Shown piece by piece: positions 1-10,361 of a DNA stretch of 64,000 nucleotides; the first letter of the stretch is position 1, and each line of letters begins with the position of its first letter. The DNA lies in NCBI RefSeq assembly GCF_000317575.1, contig NC_019748.1, positions 2,425,199 through 2,489,198 on the forward strand, in the 5' to 3' direction. This DNA comes from Stanieria cyanosphaera PCC 7437. GTDB lineage: Bacteria > Cyanobacteriota > Cyanobacteriia > Cyanobacteriales > Xenococcaceae. The position numbers and the translations under genes are program-made. Under the pieces are notes generated by a model, which ran no database searches, was not told the origin of the DNA, and saw only the letters and a list, made by a program, of their open reading frames with translations.

Positions 1-63
1 GCTGCAAAATCGCTATATTAATTTAGACTGTCTCGCTCTAAATTGATCTCTTTAATTTGCAAG

Positions 64-1860
64 ATGACTCCTAAGCATAATAAGGTTGTCAAACATCCTT
101 TTCTTCGTTTGCTGAGATACGGACGTAAATATCGTGTTTCGATTTGGCAAGCAACTATCTGTTCGATTCTTAACAAACTTTTTGATCTCGCACCTCCAGC
201 GTTAATTGGTGCAGCAGTCGATGTAGTAGTAAAACCACAGAATTCAATTATTGCTCGTTTCGGAATTACAGATGTCTTTCAACAGTTATTGATTATTTGT
301 GCTTTATCTGCTGTTATCTGGGCTTTAGAATCGATTTTTGAATATGCTTATGAACGGTTATGGCGCAATCTGGCACAAAATATTCAACACGATCTACGTT
401 TAGATGCTTATAGTCACATTCAGGATTTGGAATTAGCTTATTTTGAAGAACGTAGTACAGGGACACTACTATCAATTCTCAATGATGATATCAATCAACT
501 AGAAAGATTTTTAGATATTGGTGCGAATGAAATTCTTCAGGTAATTACCACAGTAATTATTATCGGTGGGGCATTTTTAGTTTTAATTCCCAATGTTGCC
601 TGGATGTCTATTCTACCGATTCCAATTATTCTTTGGGGTTCAATTGCTTTTCAAAAACGCCTCGCACCTCGTTATGCTGCTGTGAGGGAAAAAGTGAGTT
701 TACTTAATTCTCGTTTGGCAAATAATCTTAGCGGAATTACTACTATTAAAAGTTTTACCACTGAAGCTTATGAATTAGAAAGGTTAAGACAGGAAAGTGA
801 AGCTTATCGTCAAAGTAATCAAACAGCGATCGCTCTGTCGGCTGCTTTTATTCCCGTCATTCGGATTGTAATTTTGGCTGGTTTTACGGCAATTTTATTG
901 TTTGGTGGGATGGAAGTAGTCTCTGGTGACTTAGCAGTTGGTACTTATAGTGTTTTGGTTTTTCTGACTCAAAGATTACTATGGCCCTTAACTAGATTAG
1001 GACAAACTTTAGATCTTTATCAAAGAGCAATGGCTTCTACTAATCGCGTGATGGATTTGCTAGATACTCCGATTGCCATTCATTCTGGTAAGTTATCTTT
1101 ACCTACAGAAAAGATTCGAGGTGAAATTAATTTAGATCGAATTACTTTTGCTTATAATCAGTTCGATCCTATTTTTAAAAATCTCTCGCTACATATCCCA
1201 GCAGGAAAAACGATCGCGATTGTTGGTTCGACTGGTTCGGGAAAAAGTACGATTGTTAAGTTGTTGTTGAGATTATATGAAATTCAAGCAGGAAAAATAA
1301 CTCTCGACGGGATAGATATTAAAGATATTTTCTTAAACGATCTAAGACGTGCAATTGGTTTAGTTAGTCAGGATGTTTTTCTCTTTCACGGTTCGGTTAA
1401 AGAAAATATTGCCTATGGTAGTCCTGAATATAGTTTAGAAGAAATCATTACTGCTGCCAAAATCGCTGAAGCAGATGACTTTATTCGTCGCTTACCTCAA
1501 GGTTACGATACCATCGTCGGCGAAAGAGGACAAAAACTATCTGGTGGACAGAGACAAAGAATTGCGATCGCTAGAGCCGTGCTTAAAAATCCCCCTATTT
1601 TAATCCTCGATGAAGCCACTTCTGCTGTAGACAATGAAACCGAAGCTGCGATCGCTCGTTCTTTAGAAAGAATTACTCAAAATCGCACTACTATTGCGAT
1701 CGCTCATAGATTATCAACGATTCGGAATGCAGACTGTATTTATGTGTTGGAATTTGGGCAAATTGTTGAACAGGGAACTCACGAAGAATTACTCGCTAAA
1801 CAAGGTATTTACGCTAATTTATGGCGAGTGCAAACAGGGGTTAGAAACAGAAAATACTAA
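64..1860 (+). CDS. ABC exporter, fused permease and ATPase (MsbA/MDR type)
   Basis: A half-transporter expected to dimerise in the cytoplasmic membrane and export a lipid, drug or glycan using ATP; the substrate cannot be read from sequence. The N-terminal half (about residues 20-310) is a six-helix type I exporter domain. The C-terminal ATPase shows a Walker A (GSTGSGKST), a signature LSGGQRQR, a Walker [10 protein letters not shown] and a switch histidine in AIAHRLS. The length, about 600 aa, is normal for the family. I chose the ATG at 64; an in-frame TTG at 43 would add seven residues and neither has a clear ribosome binding site. It converges on aroC with only 15 bases between the genes. 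Confidence 0.93.
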   Translation: MTPKHNKVVKHPFLRLLRYGRKYRVSIWQATICSILNKLFDLAPPALIGAAVDVVVKPQNSIIARFGITDVFQQLLIICALSAVIWALESIFEYAYERLWRNLAQNIQHDLRLDAYSHIQDLELAYFEERSTGTLLSILNDDINQLERFLDIGANEILQVITTVIIIGGAFLVLIPNVAWMSILPIPIILWGSIAFQKRLAPRYAAVREKVSLLNSRLANNLSGITTIKSFTTEAYELERLRQESEAYRQSNQTAIALSAAFIPVIRIVILAGFTAILLFGGMEVVSGDLAVGTYSVLVFLTQRLLWPLTRLGQTLDLYQRAMASTNRVMDLLDTPIAIHSGKLSLPTEKIRGEINLDRITFAYNQFDPIFKNLSLHIPAGKTIAIVGSTGSGKSTIVKLLLRLYEIQAGKITLDGIDIKDIFLNDLRRAIGLVSQDVFLFHGSVKENIAYGSPEYSLEEIITAAKIAEADDFIRRLPQGYDTIVGERGQKLSGGQRQRIAIARAVLKNPPILILDEATSAVDNETEAAIARSLERITQNRTTIAIAHRLSTIRNADCIYVLEFGQIVEQGTHEELLAKQGIYANLWRVQTGVRNRKY

Positions 1861-1875
1861 CTAAATTAATGCTAA

Positions 1876-2973
1876 TTAAGGTATTGTTAAACTTTTACAC
1901 TGAGCCTGATGGCGTAAAAAATGATCGCATAAAACCAAAGCTACCATTGCCTCAACCATCGGTACCGCCCTTGGTAACACACAAGGATCATGTCTACCTT
2001 TAGCTGCTAAAACGGTTTCATCTCCAGAATTGGTGACAGTTCGTTGTTGCTTACCAATTGTTGCCGTGGGTTTAAATGCAGCACGTAGAATAATATTCTC
2101 TCCATTAGAAATTCCTCCCTGAATACCTCCCGAACGATTGGTTACGGTACGAGTTTCGCCATTTTCATCGAGATAATATTGATCATTATGTTCACTACCC
2201 GTCATCGTTGTCCCCGCAAAACCCGAACCAATTTCAAATCCTTTGGTAGCAGGTAAAGACATGATTGCTTTGGCAAGCTCTGCTTCTAATTTATCAAAGA
2301 CTGGTTCTCCTAATCCTTTGGGAACATGACGCGCTACACATTCTACTACACCACCAAGAGAGTCTTGATCTCTTTTAGCGCGCTCGATTAATTCGATCAT
2401 TTGATCTGCAGATTCGGGATTGGGACAACGAACAATATTACTTTCTACTTGTTGAATCGTAACGCTATTACTATCTACTGACGCTTCTAAATCTTTAATT
2501 CGTTTAACATAAGCAACTATCTCTACACCTGCTACTGAGTTAAGAATTTTTTTGGCGACCGCTCCTGCTGCGACTCTACCAATAGTTTCTCTAGCAGAAG
2601 CTCTTCCCCCTCCTTGCCAGTTACGAATGCCATATTTGGCATCATAGGTAGCATCCGCATGGGAAGGACGATATTTGTATGCCATTTCATCGTAATCTTG
2701 AGAACGAGCGTCTTTATTTGTGACTAAAATTGCGATCGGTGTTCCTAGGGTTTTGCCTTCAAAGACACCAGAGATGATTTGACAGGTATCACTTTCTTTT
2801 CTGGGTGTCGTAATTTTACTTTGTCCTGGTTTTCTGCGGTCTAAGTCTATTTGTATTTCGGCTTCTGATATTTCTAGTTGTGGTGGACAACCATCGATGA
2901 CGACACCAACGCCACCGCCATGTGATTCTCCAAAGGTTGTGATCCGAAATAGATGTCCGAATGTGTTTCCCAT
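1876..2973 (-). CDS. aroC: Chorismate synthase
   Basis: Converts 5-enolpyruvylshikimate 3-phosphate to chorismate, the last step of the shikimate pathway, using reduced FMN. The N-terminus [20 protein letters not shown] and the blocks [34 protein letters not shown] and [12 protein letters not shown] are family signatures. The 365 aa length is typical. The start is an ATG at 2973. The gene stands alone, divergent from desA across 372 bases and converging with the ABC exporter. Confidence 0.98.
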   Translation of the reverse strand: MGNTFGHLFRITTFGESHGGGVGVVIDGCPPQLEISEAEIQIDLDRRKPGQSKITTPRKESDTCQIISGVFEGKTLGTPIAILVTNKDARSQDYDEMAYKYRPSHADATYDAKYGIRNWQGGGRASARETIGRVAAGAVAKKILNSVAGVEIVAYVKRIKDLEASVDSNSVTIQQVESNIVRCPNPESADQMIELIERAKRDQDSLGGVVECVARHVPKGLGEPVFDKLEAELAKAIMSLPATKGFEIGSGFAGTTMTGSEHNDQYYLDENGETRTVTNRSGGIQGGISNGENIILRAAFKPTATIGKQQRTVTNSGDETVLAAKGRHDPCVLPRAVPMVEAMVALVLCDHFLRHQAQCKSLTIP

Positions 2974-3345
2974 GATTTCATAGCAAGAGCAAGCGATTCA
3001 TAATTTTATCGTATTTCTAGCCCAGAGAAATTTTTGATTGCTACTGCTGCGGAAAAATTTTCAACTGCTTTAGTGATTGAAGGGAAAAGATTACTTTGAT
3101 TTCGTTATTTAATTTGAGCAATTAAAAACTATTAAGCTCAAAATTGTGTTATACCTATTAAGGTTTTATAAATTTGGCTGGTGTTGGAAGCAGTGTAATT
3201 AATTTTACTCTGTATCTTCACCTTTTAATAATCCGAGAAGTAATCAATTTAAATCTTGTCCTACAACTGCTACCGATTTTGTAGCTAGCAGTTTTTTTTA
3301 TGTGCAAATTTTTAGCAGAGTAATCAAAATAATTAAGAGCAATTC
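2974..3345. other. Intergenic region between divergent aroC and desA
   Basis: A 372-base AT-rich spacer that must hold the promoters of both divergent genes. I see no open reading frame worth calling. The only clear structure is the hairpin with a T-run at 3265-3299, close to the desA start. Confidence 0.6.
3265..3299 (+). terminator. Hairpin with eight-T run upstream of desA
   Basis: AACTGCTA (3265-3272) pairs perfectly with TAGCAGTT (3286-3293), and the strand runs into eight T residues at 3292-3299. An alternative inner stem GCTAC/GTAGC exists within the same segment. No plus-strand gene lies upstream to be terminated, and desA starts 47 bases later, so it may be a leader attenuator; that role is inference. 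Confidence 0.55.
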
Positions 3346-4392
3346 ATGACAGCAACTACCACCAAGGTTCAAATCAAACAGTCTCCTCAACTAGATACAA
3401 AAATTAAATTAAGAGATATTATCAACACATTACCTAAAGAAGTTTTTGTTAAGAATTCAAAAAAAGCTTGGTCTAAATTAATCATAAATGTTTTGTTGGT
3501 TGGTTTAGGATATTGGGCATTAGCTGTCTCTCCCTGGTTTGTTTTACCTTTTTTATGGATTTTTGTAGGAACTGGTTTAACTGGTTTTTTTGTAATTGGT
3601 CATGATTGCGGTCATCGTTCTTTTTCTAATCGTAACTGGGTCAATGATTTAGTTGGTCATCTGTTATTTTTACCTTTAATTTATCCTTATCACGCTTGGC
3701 GAATTCTTCATAATCATCATCACAAACATACCAATAAATTAAAAGTCGATAACGCTTGGGATCCTTTTACTTCAGAAGATTATGCTCAGTTTTCACCCCT
3801 GGTGCAGTGGTTTTATCGTAGATTAAGGGGTTGGTTTTGGTGGGTAGGTTCAATTGCTCATTGGGCTAGTTTGCATTTTAATTGGTGGCAATTTGAAGGC
3901 AAACAAAGACAACAAGTTCGTTTTTCAGTATTGGTAGTGTTGTTAGGTGGTGGAATTTTTTTACCTACATTACTGATTACTACCGGTTTTTGGGGTTTAG
4001 TTAAGTTTTGGTTATTACCTTGGCTGGTTTATCACTTCTGGATGAGTACTTTTACTATTGTTCATCACACGATGCCAGAAATTCCTTTTCAATCAGAATC
4101 AGAATGGCACGAAGCTTCAGCCCAACTTTGTGGAACTGTACATTGTAAATATCCTTGGTGGGTAGAGTTTTTATGTCATGACATTAATGTTCACATTCCT
4201 CATCATCTTTCTAGTGGTATTCCCTGGTATAACTTACGTCAAGCTCACCAAAGTCTGAAAGAGAATTGGCGCGATTATCTGTACGAGTCTGAATTTTCTT
4301 GGTCTTTGATGAAAAAAGTTGCCGAACAATGTCATTTATATGACGAACAGAATAATTATCGCACCTTCAAAACTTATCATCATTCTAACTAG
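3346..4392 (+). CDS. desA: Acyl-lipid omega-6 (delta-12) fatty acid desaturase
   Basis: Membrane di-iron desaturase that introduces the delta-12 double bond into lipid-bound acyl chains, using ferredoxin as electron donor. The three histidine boxes are visible: HDCGH at residues 86-90, HNHHH at 122-126 and HIPHH at 283-287. Hydrophobic pairs lie at about 45-110 and 190-235. The blocks NAWDP, WWVGSIAHW and WLVYHFWMSTFTIVHHT match cyanobacterial DesA rather than DesB or DesC. The length, 348 aa, fits. In cyanobacteria desA is usually cold-induced; the leader hairpin just upstream is a candidate control element. Confidence 0.94.
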   Translation: MTATTTKVQIKQSPQLDTKIKLRDIINTLPKEVFVKNSKKAWSKLIINVLLVGLGYWALAVSPWFVLPFLWIFVGTGLTGFFVIGHDCGHRSFSNRNWVNDLVGHLLFLPLIYPYHAWRILHNHHHKHTNKLKVDNAWDPFTSEDYAQFSPLVQWFYRRLRGWFWWVGSIAHWASLHFNWWQFEGKQRQQVRFSVLVVLLGGGIFLPTLLITTGFWGLVKFWLLPWLVYHFWMSTFTIVHHTMPEIPFQSESEWHEASAQLCGTVHCKYPWWVEFLCHDINVHIPHHLSSGIPWYNLRQAHQSLKENWRDYLYESEFSWSLMKKVAEQCHLYDEQNNYRTFKTYHHSN

Positions 4393-4402
4393 CGATCGCT
4401 CT

Positions 4403-4430
4403 GTAGGGACGTTTCAAAAAACCTCCCTAC
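4403..4430. repeat. GTAGGGA/TCCCTAC inverted repeat between convergent genes
   Basis: A 7-bp perfect stem, GTAGGGA (4403-4409) with TCCCTAC (4424-4430), lies between the ends of desA and the sensor gene. It resembles the GTAGGG-ended palindromes at 39754 and 28958, so it is likely a dispersed element that may also work as a bidirectional terminator. Confidence 0.5.
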
Positions 4431-4544
4431 TTCAAAAATATTCTTTTTTGGATTTTATATAACTCTTCCAAAATATGCTGCTAACTCTAGATGAATAGGA
4501 TGAGGGTAGAAGATTTTTTTTATTTGAAAGTCTTTGACATTGTT

Positions 4545-6374
4545 TTACCAATCATCATCAAGCCTCAGACTTTCTGCTTCTGCCTGTAATTCTTGAAAAT
4601 AATCGCTTTGAGTAATTTTAGCTACTTCCTGCTCCCGCTTTTGCTGATCGATCTCGATTTTTAATTCTTCTAACTGCCGTTTGAGTTGTTCTTCTTGACA
4701 CTTGCGTTCGGAGATATCTTGAATAATACCTTCGTAATACAATATTTTTCCACTTGGATCGTAGACTGCTCTAGTATCTTCTTCCACCCAAATAATACTG
4801 CCATCTTGGCGGTAAACTTGGTACTCCCAGTTATGAACTTTTCCATACATATCTAAGTGGCGTTGAAATTCCTTCCTACCTTGGGGATCTACATATACTT
4901 GGCTACTTATTTCGGTGACGTTAGCAATCATTTCTACTGGAGAATCATAACCGTAAATTCTAGCCATGGCTGGGTTGACACTGATGAAACGACCGTCTGG
5001 ACTCGACTGAAAAATACCTTCTAGAGCATTTTCAAAGATACTACGATAGTTTTCTTCGGCAATTCGCAAAGCCTCATTTTTTTCCTTCAAAAGATGAAAG
5101 GAATTTTTGAGTTGATGAGACATACTGTTGAAAGAATTTGCCAACTTTTCGATTTCGATAATGCGACTGGGTTTAACGTGTTGATCTAAGTTGCCTGCTG
5201 CAATATCTTCGGATGCTTGAGAAACTCGCATAATAGGATAAGTAATCCAGCGAGAGGTGAGAATACCAAGAGCGATCGCTACTCCTAATGCTCCCAGACT
5301 TAACCACAAAGTATTACGCTGACTAGCATTAATCTGCGACATAAAATCCGCTTCAGGAATGGTTAGAATTACCAGCCAATCTAGATTTCGATCTTGGAAA
5401 GGAACTACTTGAACGTATTGCCTCTCTCCATTGAGCTTAAAATCGAGTTGTTGAACGGACTGAATTTGATTGAGGTTACTAAACTGAGTGTTTAGATATT
5501 TCGCTGTCTCTCGAATATTTGCATTAGCACTGGCTGTAGCCAAAAGTCTTTCACTCTGTTCGCCACTTCCTGTAACCATCGGTTCTTGAGACGAGGTAGC
5601 GACCAATCTTCCCGATCGCTCTACAATAAAGGCAGTACCCGTCTTACCAATCTCCAGGTTTTGCAAGAAAATACTCAACTCTTGGGGCAAGAAAAAGTCA
5701 GTAGCACATACCCCGATGGCAGCGTTTGTTTGATCGTAGACAGGAAAACTTGCCGTAACCGTAGGAAACAGAGTAGAAAAGGCGAGGTAAATTTCACTCC
5801 AAACTTCCCCTCGTGCTGTTTTTGCTGCCTCATACCAAGGGCGCACGCGTGGATCGAAGGGTTTATCGAAGCTGCCAATTTGTTGGGTTGTGAGATCGCC
5901 CCGTTCATCGAAGCCGAAACCCTGGCGAATAAAGTTTGTCTCAGAATTGCTAAATTGCAGAACAACCTTGGTGGAATCTTGCTCTGAAAGCCTCCTGACG
6001 CCGAAAAATCCACCCTGTTCATCTCCACAATAAATAAAACTCAAGGTTGGATAGTTCTGCATTTGCTGCCAAAATAGATGCTCCCCCCTGGGGTTGCTGA
6101 CATCAATATCTCCCCGAGCAAAAGCAGTGGCATTCAAGCGATTGATCGCTTTAGGAATTTCAATATAAGAGTCCAGTCTTTCTGTAATGCGATTGCTGAG
6201 TTCGGTGCGTAATTGACTGGCAACATCATTAATTGCTTGTTGTCCGCTGCGGTAAGCAAGAAACCCAACTAAGCCAACAGCAGCAACAATTTGTAGAACG
6301 AAAGGAACAACCAGTGTAGTTCGTAAGCGAAATTTGCGGAGATAGCGATCGCTTAAACCTTTTGGATTAATCAT
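4545..6374 (-). CDS. Cache-HAMP-PAS membrane sensor without output domain
   Basis: A membrane receptor: transmembrane helix at about residues 17-45, a large extracytoplasmic double-Cache-like region (about 45-345), a second helix (about 352-372), HAMP (about 373-428), one PAS domain with its PAC segment (about 440-555), and an acidic coiled-coil tail ending LRLDDDW. No histidine kinase, GGDEF, cyclase or MCP domain follows, so it must signal through a partner. It is the last gene of a tight operon, 15 bases after the glutaminase, which points to an amino-acid-related ligand; that is inference. Antisense frames inside it are not genes. Confidence 0.88.
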   Translation of the reverse strand: MINPKGLSDRYLRKFRLRTTLVVPFVLQIVAAVGLVGFLAYRSGQQAINDVASQLRTELSNRITERLDSYIEIPKAINRLNATAFARGDIDVSNPRGEHLFWQQMQNYPTLSFIYCGDEQGGFFGVRRLSEQDSTKVVLQFSNSETNFIRQGFGFDERGDLTTQQIGSFDKPFDPRVRPWYEAAKTARGEVWSEIYLAFSTLFPTVTASFPVYDQTNAAIGVCATDFFLPQELSIFLQNLEIGKTGTAFIVERSGRLVATSSQEPMVTGSGEQSERLLATASANANIRETAKYLNTQFSNLNQIQSVQQLDFKLNGERQYVQVVPFQDRNLDWLVILTIPEADFMSQINASQRNTLWLSLGALGVAIALGILTSRWITYPIMRVSQASEDIAAGNLDQHVKPSRIIEIEKLANSFNSMSHQLKNSFHLLKEKNEALRIAEENYRSIFENALEGIFQSSPDGRFISVNPAMARIYGYDSPVEMIANVTEISSQVYVDPQGRKEFQRHLDMYGKVHNWEYQVYRQDGSIIWVEEDTRAVYDPSGKILYYEGIIQDISERKCQEEQLKRQLEELKIEIDQQKREQEVAKITQSDYFQELQAEAESLRLDDDW

Positions 6375-6389
6375 TATAAAATAAAGCTT

Positions 6390-7418
6390 TTACCAACCAT
6401 CAACTAAATCATTGCCTTCAATCCATTCGTTTAAATCTCGCTCTGGTTCGGCGACGTTAAACAAATGCAAGCCAAAGTCTCTAGCAAGATCTTCACAGAC
6501 TTTGATACCCCGCACGCTGTTGCCCTTGGCATCGAGGGGTGGTGAAAACGTGCCAATGCCTAGCTTTCCAGGAACTAATGCTGTAATTCCACCACCTACA
6601 CCACTTTTAGCCGGCATTCCTACTTTGTAAATCCATTCTCCCGAATAATCGTACATACCGCAGGTGAGCATAACGCTGATTACATCTTGCACGTAACGCT
6701 CATCCAACGCTCTTTCTTGGGTAACTGGATTTACACCCCCATTAGCTAGAGTTGCTGCCATCATGCCCAAATCCCGAGCATTGACCATAATAGAACACTG
6801 TTGAAAATACAAATCGAGGGTTTCTTCAATGCGATCGCTAATCATACCAAAATTAAGCATTAAATAAGCGATCGCTCGGTTTCTATTGCCCGTTGCTTTT
6901 TCTGAAAGAAACACAGGTACGTTGAGATCTAATTCTCGTCCCGTATAACAACGGAACATTTCTAAAACACGTTTGAGTCTTTCTGTGGCACTGTTGCCTC
7001 GAATCAGATCTGTAGTTGCGATCGCTCCTGCATTAACCATCGGATTATAGGGACGATTGGTTTTTTCATCCAGGACAATAGAGTTAAAGGCTTCTCCCGT
7101 TGGTTCAACACTCACTTTACTGTTGACATATTCCCTGCCACAATCTTCTAAGGCCAAGCCATAAACAAAAGCTTTAGAAATCGACTGAATAGTAAACAGT
7201 TTGTCACAGTCACCTACTTCAAATTCCTGTCCTTTACTAGTAATTGCACAAATACCAAACCATTCGGGAGTAGCTAATGCTAGTTCTGGAATGTAATCTG
7301 CTACTGCACCATCGGTAAGAGATTGATATTTTTCATGTAAGTCGATCAGATAGCTACGAAAAGGAGAAGCAACTGCCTGAATGGAGTTAGTCAGAGAAGT
7401 CAAATCGTTGTTTGCCAT
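6390..7418 (-). CDS. glsA: Glutaminase A family
   Basis: Hydrolyses glutamine to glutamate and ammonia with a serine beta-lactamase-like fold. The catalytic SxxK is at S79-K82 (QSISK), followed by MVNAGAI with the conserved asparagine and KSGVGGGI, the family's KSG motif. At 342 aa it is slightly longer than single-domain GlsA (about 310). It sits between a MinD-like ATPase gene (27 bases upstream) and a Cache sensor gene (15 bases downstream), so it is probably co-transcribed and may supply or remove the ligand sensed by the receptor. Confidence 0.95.
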   Translation of the reverse strand: MANNDLTSLTNSIQAVASPFRSYLIDLHEKYQSLTDGAVADYIPELALATPEWFGICAITSKGQEFEVGDCDKLFTIQSISKAFVYGLALEDCGREYVNSKVSVEPTGEAFNSIVLDEKTNRPYNPMVNAGAIATTDLIRGNSATERLKRVLEMFRCYTGRELDLNVPVFLSEKATGNRNRAIAYLMLNFGMISDRIEETLDLYFQQCSIMVNARDLGMMAATLANGGVNPVTQERALDERYVQDVISVMLTCGMYDYSGEWIYKVGMPAKSGVGGGITALVPGKLGIGTFSPPLDAKGNSVRGIKVCEDLARDFGLHLFNVAEPERDLNEWIEGNDLVDGW

Positions 7419-7445
7419 GAGCGTAGAATTATGAAATATTTTTGG

Positions 7446-8201
7446 TTAAGCAACAATGTGTTGAGCTACTTTGCTAAATTCCTGACTTACAGGATGAGTG
7501 GGATATTTGACGCAAAAAACTCCTTCGCTGGCAAGCTGTACCAAATCTTCTGATAAAGGAAATATTCCCGCTACGGGTGCGGTATAGGTTTCCTCTACTT
7601 TTTGCCGTAATGCTTCTAAATTCATACTGCTCAAAACCTTGTTTATCGCTAGCAGCATCTTACGTACTTTTAATTGTCGCGCCACATCCACAGTTACTGC
7701 CGTGCCTTGATAGTCTTGTTTATCAGGACGCAAAATCAAAATCAAAATGTGAGAAATAGCGATTGATAAAAAAGTTTCTTTAGATAAACCTGGATGAGTA
7801 TCGATGAATAAATAGTCTAGTTGCAAACCCTTGACTAACTTGCGAAAGCCATCATTGAGAAGTTTGACATCGTAGCCTTCTTTAAGAATTTTGGCAATGT
7901 CATCTGCTTTGAAGCTGGAAGGTACTAAAAAAAGTTTGCCATCGCCTTCTATGCCTACATTAGCACTGACATCGTAGGCAGCATCTTCCATTGCTGCTCG
8001 TCCCCAAAGATAATCATTAAGAGTTTTGTTAATATCGTCTGCTTCGAGACTAAAAAGCATATGAATCCCAGGAGAAGGCAAATCAGTATCAACAATGCCG
8101 ACTCGATTACCTTGCGAAGCAACAGTTGTTGCTAAGTTGGCAGTAAAATTAGATTTTCCTGTTCCGCCACGATAGGAATGAATGGAGATAACTTTAGGCA
8201 T
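7446..8201 (-). CDS. MinD/ParA-like ATPase with variant Walker A
   Basis: A P-loop ATPase of the MinD/ParA class, likely to bind a membrane or partner protein in an ATP-dependent way. The Walker A reads YRGGTGKSN at residues 11-19: arginine stands where the signature lysine of KGGxGKT is normally found. The switch segment DTDLPSPGIH and the Walker B YLFIDTHPG are present. At 251 aa it lacks a clear MinD C-terminal amphipathic helix. It is the first gene of the operon with glutaminase and the Cache sensor, and probably positions or gates that receptor; this role is inference. Confidence 0.88.
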   Translation of the reverse strand: MPKVISIHSYRGGTGKSNFTANLATTVASQGNRVGIVDTDLPSPGIHMLFSLEADDINKTLNDYLWGRAAMEDAAYDVSANVGIEGDGKLFLVPSSFKADDIAKILKEGYDVKLLNDGFRKLVKGLQLDYLFIDTHPGLSKETFLSIAISHILILILRPDKQDYQGTAVTVDVARQLKVRKMLLAINKVLSSMNLEALRQKVEETYTAPVAGIFPLSEDLVQLASEGVFCVKYPTHPVSQEFSKVAQHIVA

Positions 8202-8485
8202 TTGGTATAGTTAGATACTAAAAATTATTTTTACTCTTTGTAAATTAAGTGTAAAGTATACAGCATTATCGCTTTAATAATAACCAAAAAAAATTAGCGT
8301 TAATTAAACTAAAAAAACGCTATTTTGTCATTAATTCATGACAGTTTTTAACTAGTGTAGGGTAGCAGAAATAATGCCTGAGTTAAATAGCTCGGCACAA
8401 ATAAAACTAACTGACTAAGGTCTTCATTTGTTCTTTTTTCTTTTTTTTAAATTCAAATTGAAGATTAAATCATAAAGAAATCAGG

Positions 8486-10237
8486 TTAAAAATCAACCAT
8501 TTCTGTAACAGTTTTAGCTATTACTTCTGGTTGCCAAACAGCAACAGTATTTAAACTACTTTTCAGAAACATAGTTTGACAGAGACGGCGTTGAATCTTG
8601 CCACTGGAAGTTTTGGGAATGCTGCCAGTTTTAATCAATGCGATCGCACTTACTTCAACTTCATGTTCTTTGCCTACTGCTTGACAGATAGTATTTACCA
8701 ATTCCTCTGCATTCAAGTTTCTTAAATAACTGCGTTCGATTTCCTGAACAATCACTAATTTTTCTGCTGTTCCTGTTTCTACGGCAAAAGCTGCACCACA
8801 ATTTAACCTAAAAGCAGGATGGGATTCTTGTACGGTTCTTTCTACGTGTTGGGGATAACAATATCTGCCCCAAAAAATCATGACTTCTTTTAATCGCCCT
8901 GTGATATACAATTCTCCATCTTGGAAAAAGCCTAAATCACCTGTACGTAAAAAGGGTCCTTCACCTGTGGCAAGATAAGCTTGAAAGGTTTGTTGAGTTT
9001 CCTCTGGTTGTTCCCAGTAACCTTTACCTATTCCCGAACCCGATACCCAAATTTCTCCTACTTGTTTGTCACTACATTTAGTTAATGATTCGGGATTAAC
9101 AATGATAATTTCCGTATCTAACCAATTTTTACCACAACCAACGATTGCTCTTACTCCTGATTGTTCGGGAGTAACTTCCATTACTCGATTTTGCGCCAAA
9201 GCTATTCCATCGACATATTTAATCTGAGGAGGTGCGGTTTGTAAGCCTCCAGAAACAAATAAAGTAGTCTCTGCCATACCATAACAAGGATAAAAGGCTT
9301 TTGAGCGAAAACCGCAAGCAGCAAAAATACTACTAAATCTCTCTATCGTTTCTGCCCTTACAGGTTCAGCACCAGAAAAAGCTACTTGCCAACTACTTAA
9401 ATCTAATTCAGCTAACTGTTCTTCTGTAGCCCGTAAACATAATAAATCGTAAGCGAAATTGGGCCCTCCACTAGTAGTTGCCTGATACTGGGTAATCGCT
9501 TTTAACCAGTTAAGAGGCTGTTGACTTAAAGCGATCGGAGACATCAAAATACTCTCTGTTCCTAAATAAACTGGCTGCAAGACATTGCCAATCAAACCCA
9601 TATCGTGATACATCGGCAACCAACCAACTACTACCGTATCTTTCGTATGTTGGAAGGCTTGTTTAATCATCTCCTCATTACAAAGAATATTGCCATGAGT
9701 TACCATCACTCCTTTAGGTATGCCTGTCGAACCAGAAGTGTATTGTAAAAAAGCCAGAGTATCTTCATTAATTTTTGGTTGCATCCAATCTTGAGCCAGA
9801 TCATTAGTAAGATCGTCAGTAGCAAGACAATTGAATCCCGTGTGTTCTAATTGAGACTCAAACAGAGTTAAAAAATCTTTAGTCGTTAAAACAATAGTTG
9901 CTCCAGATGCGATCGCTCTTTGTTGAAGTTTAGCAATTTCCTTACCATGGCGTGGCGGAGTCGTAGTAACTGCAATCACTTCAGCATAAAGACAACCAAA
10001 AAAAGCTGCAATAAATTCTAAACCCGCATCATAAGAATAAACCAACAAAGCCCTCGAACCAGCAGGAACTAAAGATTGCAACTTTGCTGCGATCGCTTTA
10101 GCTTGACAATCTAATTCAGCATAAGTTAAAAGTGCCGATTCTGTTTTACTATCTTTAAGGAATCTATAAGCAATTTGGTTTGGTCGATCTAAAGCTCTAT
10201 AGTTTAAAAGATCAACTAAATTAGAATGATTTGTCAT
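8486..10237 (-). CDS. Fatty acyl-AMP ligase (FAAL-like, AMP-binding)
   Basis: Activates a carboxylic acid, probably a fatty acid, as an acyl adenylate. The P-loop-like motif YTSGSTGIPKG is at residues 166-176, WLPMYHDMGLIG at about 206-217 (typical of the FAAL subgroup), then LRTGDLGF and the C-terminal catalytic lysine in TSSGKIQRR. The length, 583 aa, matches a free-standing ligase. FAALs normally pass the acyl group to an ACP of a polyketide or olefin synthase, but no ACP, PKS or NRPS lies nearby, so its acceptor is unknown. The ATG at 10237 is well supported by alignment of the N-terminus. Confidence 0.9.
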   Translation of the reverse strand: MTNHSNLVDLLNYRALDRPNQIAYRFLKDSKTESALLTYAELDCQAKAIAAKLQSLVPAGSRALLVYSYDAGLEFIAAFFGCLYAEVIAVTTTPPRHGKEIAKLQQRAIASGATIVLTTKDFLTLFESQLEHTGFNCLATDDLTNDLAQDWMQPKINEDTLAFLQYTSGSTGIPKGVMVTHGNILCNEEMIKQAFQHTKDTVVVGWLPMYHDMGLIGNVLQPVYLGTESILMSPIALSQQPLNWLKAITQYQATTSGGPNFAYDLLCLRATEEQLAELDLSSWQVAFSGAEPVRAETIERFSSIFAACGFRSKAFYPCYGMAETTLFVSGGLQTAPPQIKYVDGIALAQNRVMEVTPEQSGVRAIVGCGKNWLDTEIIIVNPESLTKCSDKQVGEIWVSGSGIGKGYWEQPEETQQTFQAYLATGEGPFLRTGDLGFFQDGELYITGRLKEVMIFWGRYCYPQHVERTVQESHPAFRLNCGAAFAVETGTAEKLVIVQEIERSYLRNLNAEELVNTICQAVGKEHEVEVSAIALIKTGSIPKTSSGKIQRRLCQTMFLKSSLNTVAVWQPEVIAKTVTEMVDF

Positions 10238-10361
10238 TTGCTCCTGTTTAACTGATAAAAGTAAAAAAGTAAGGAACTTATGTTGTCAAAAATAATTCAA
10301 AATACACTAGCTAACTATTGATAGTGGATTAATTATTTTTTATCTTTGTTGTATCTGTATT

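Noticed and set aside
5586-6028. Open frames on both strands inside the Cache sensor gene
   Set aside because: They lie in other frames of a well-supported gene, and their sequences have no domain or sensible composition.
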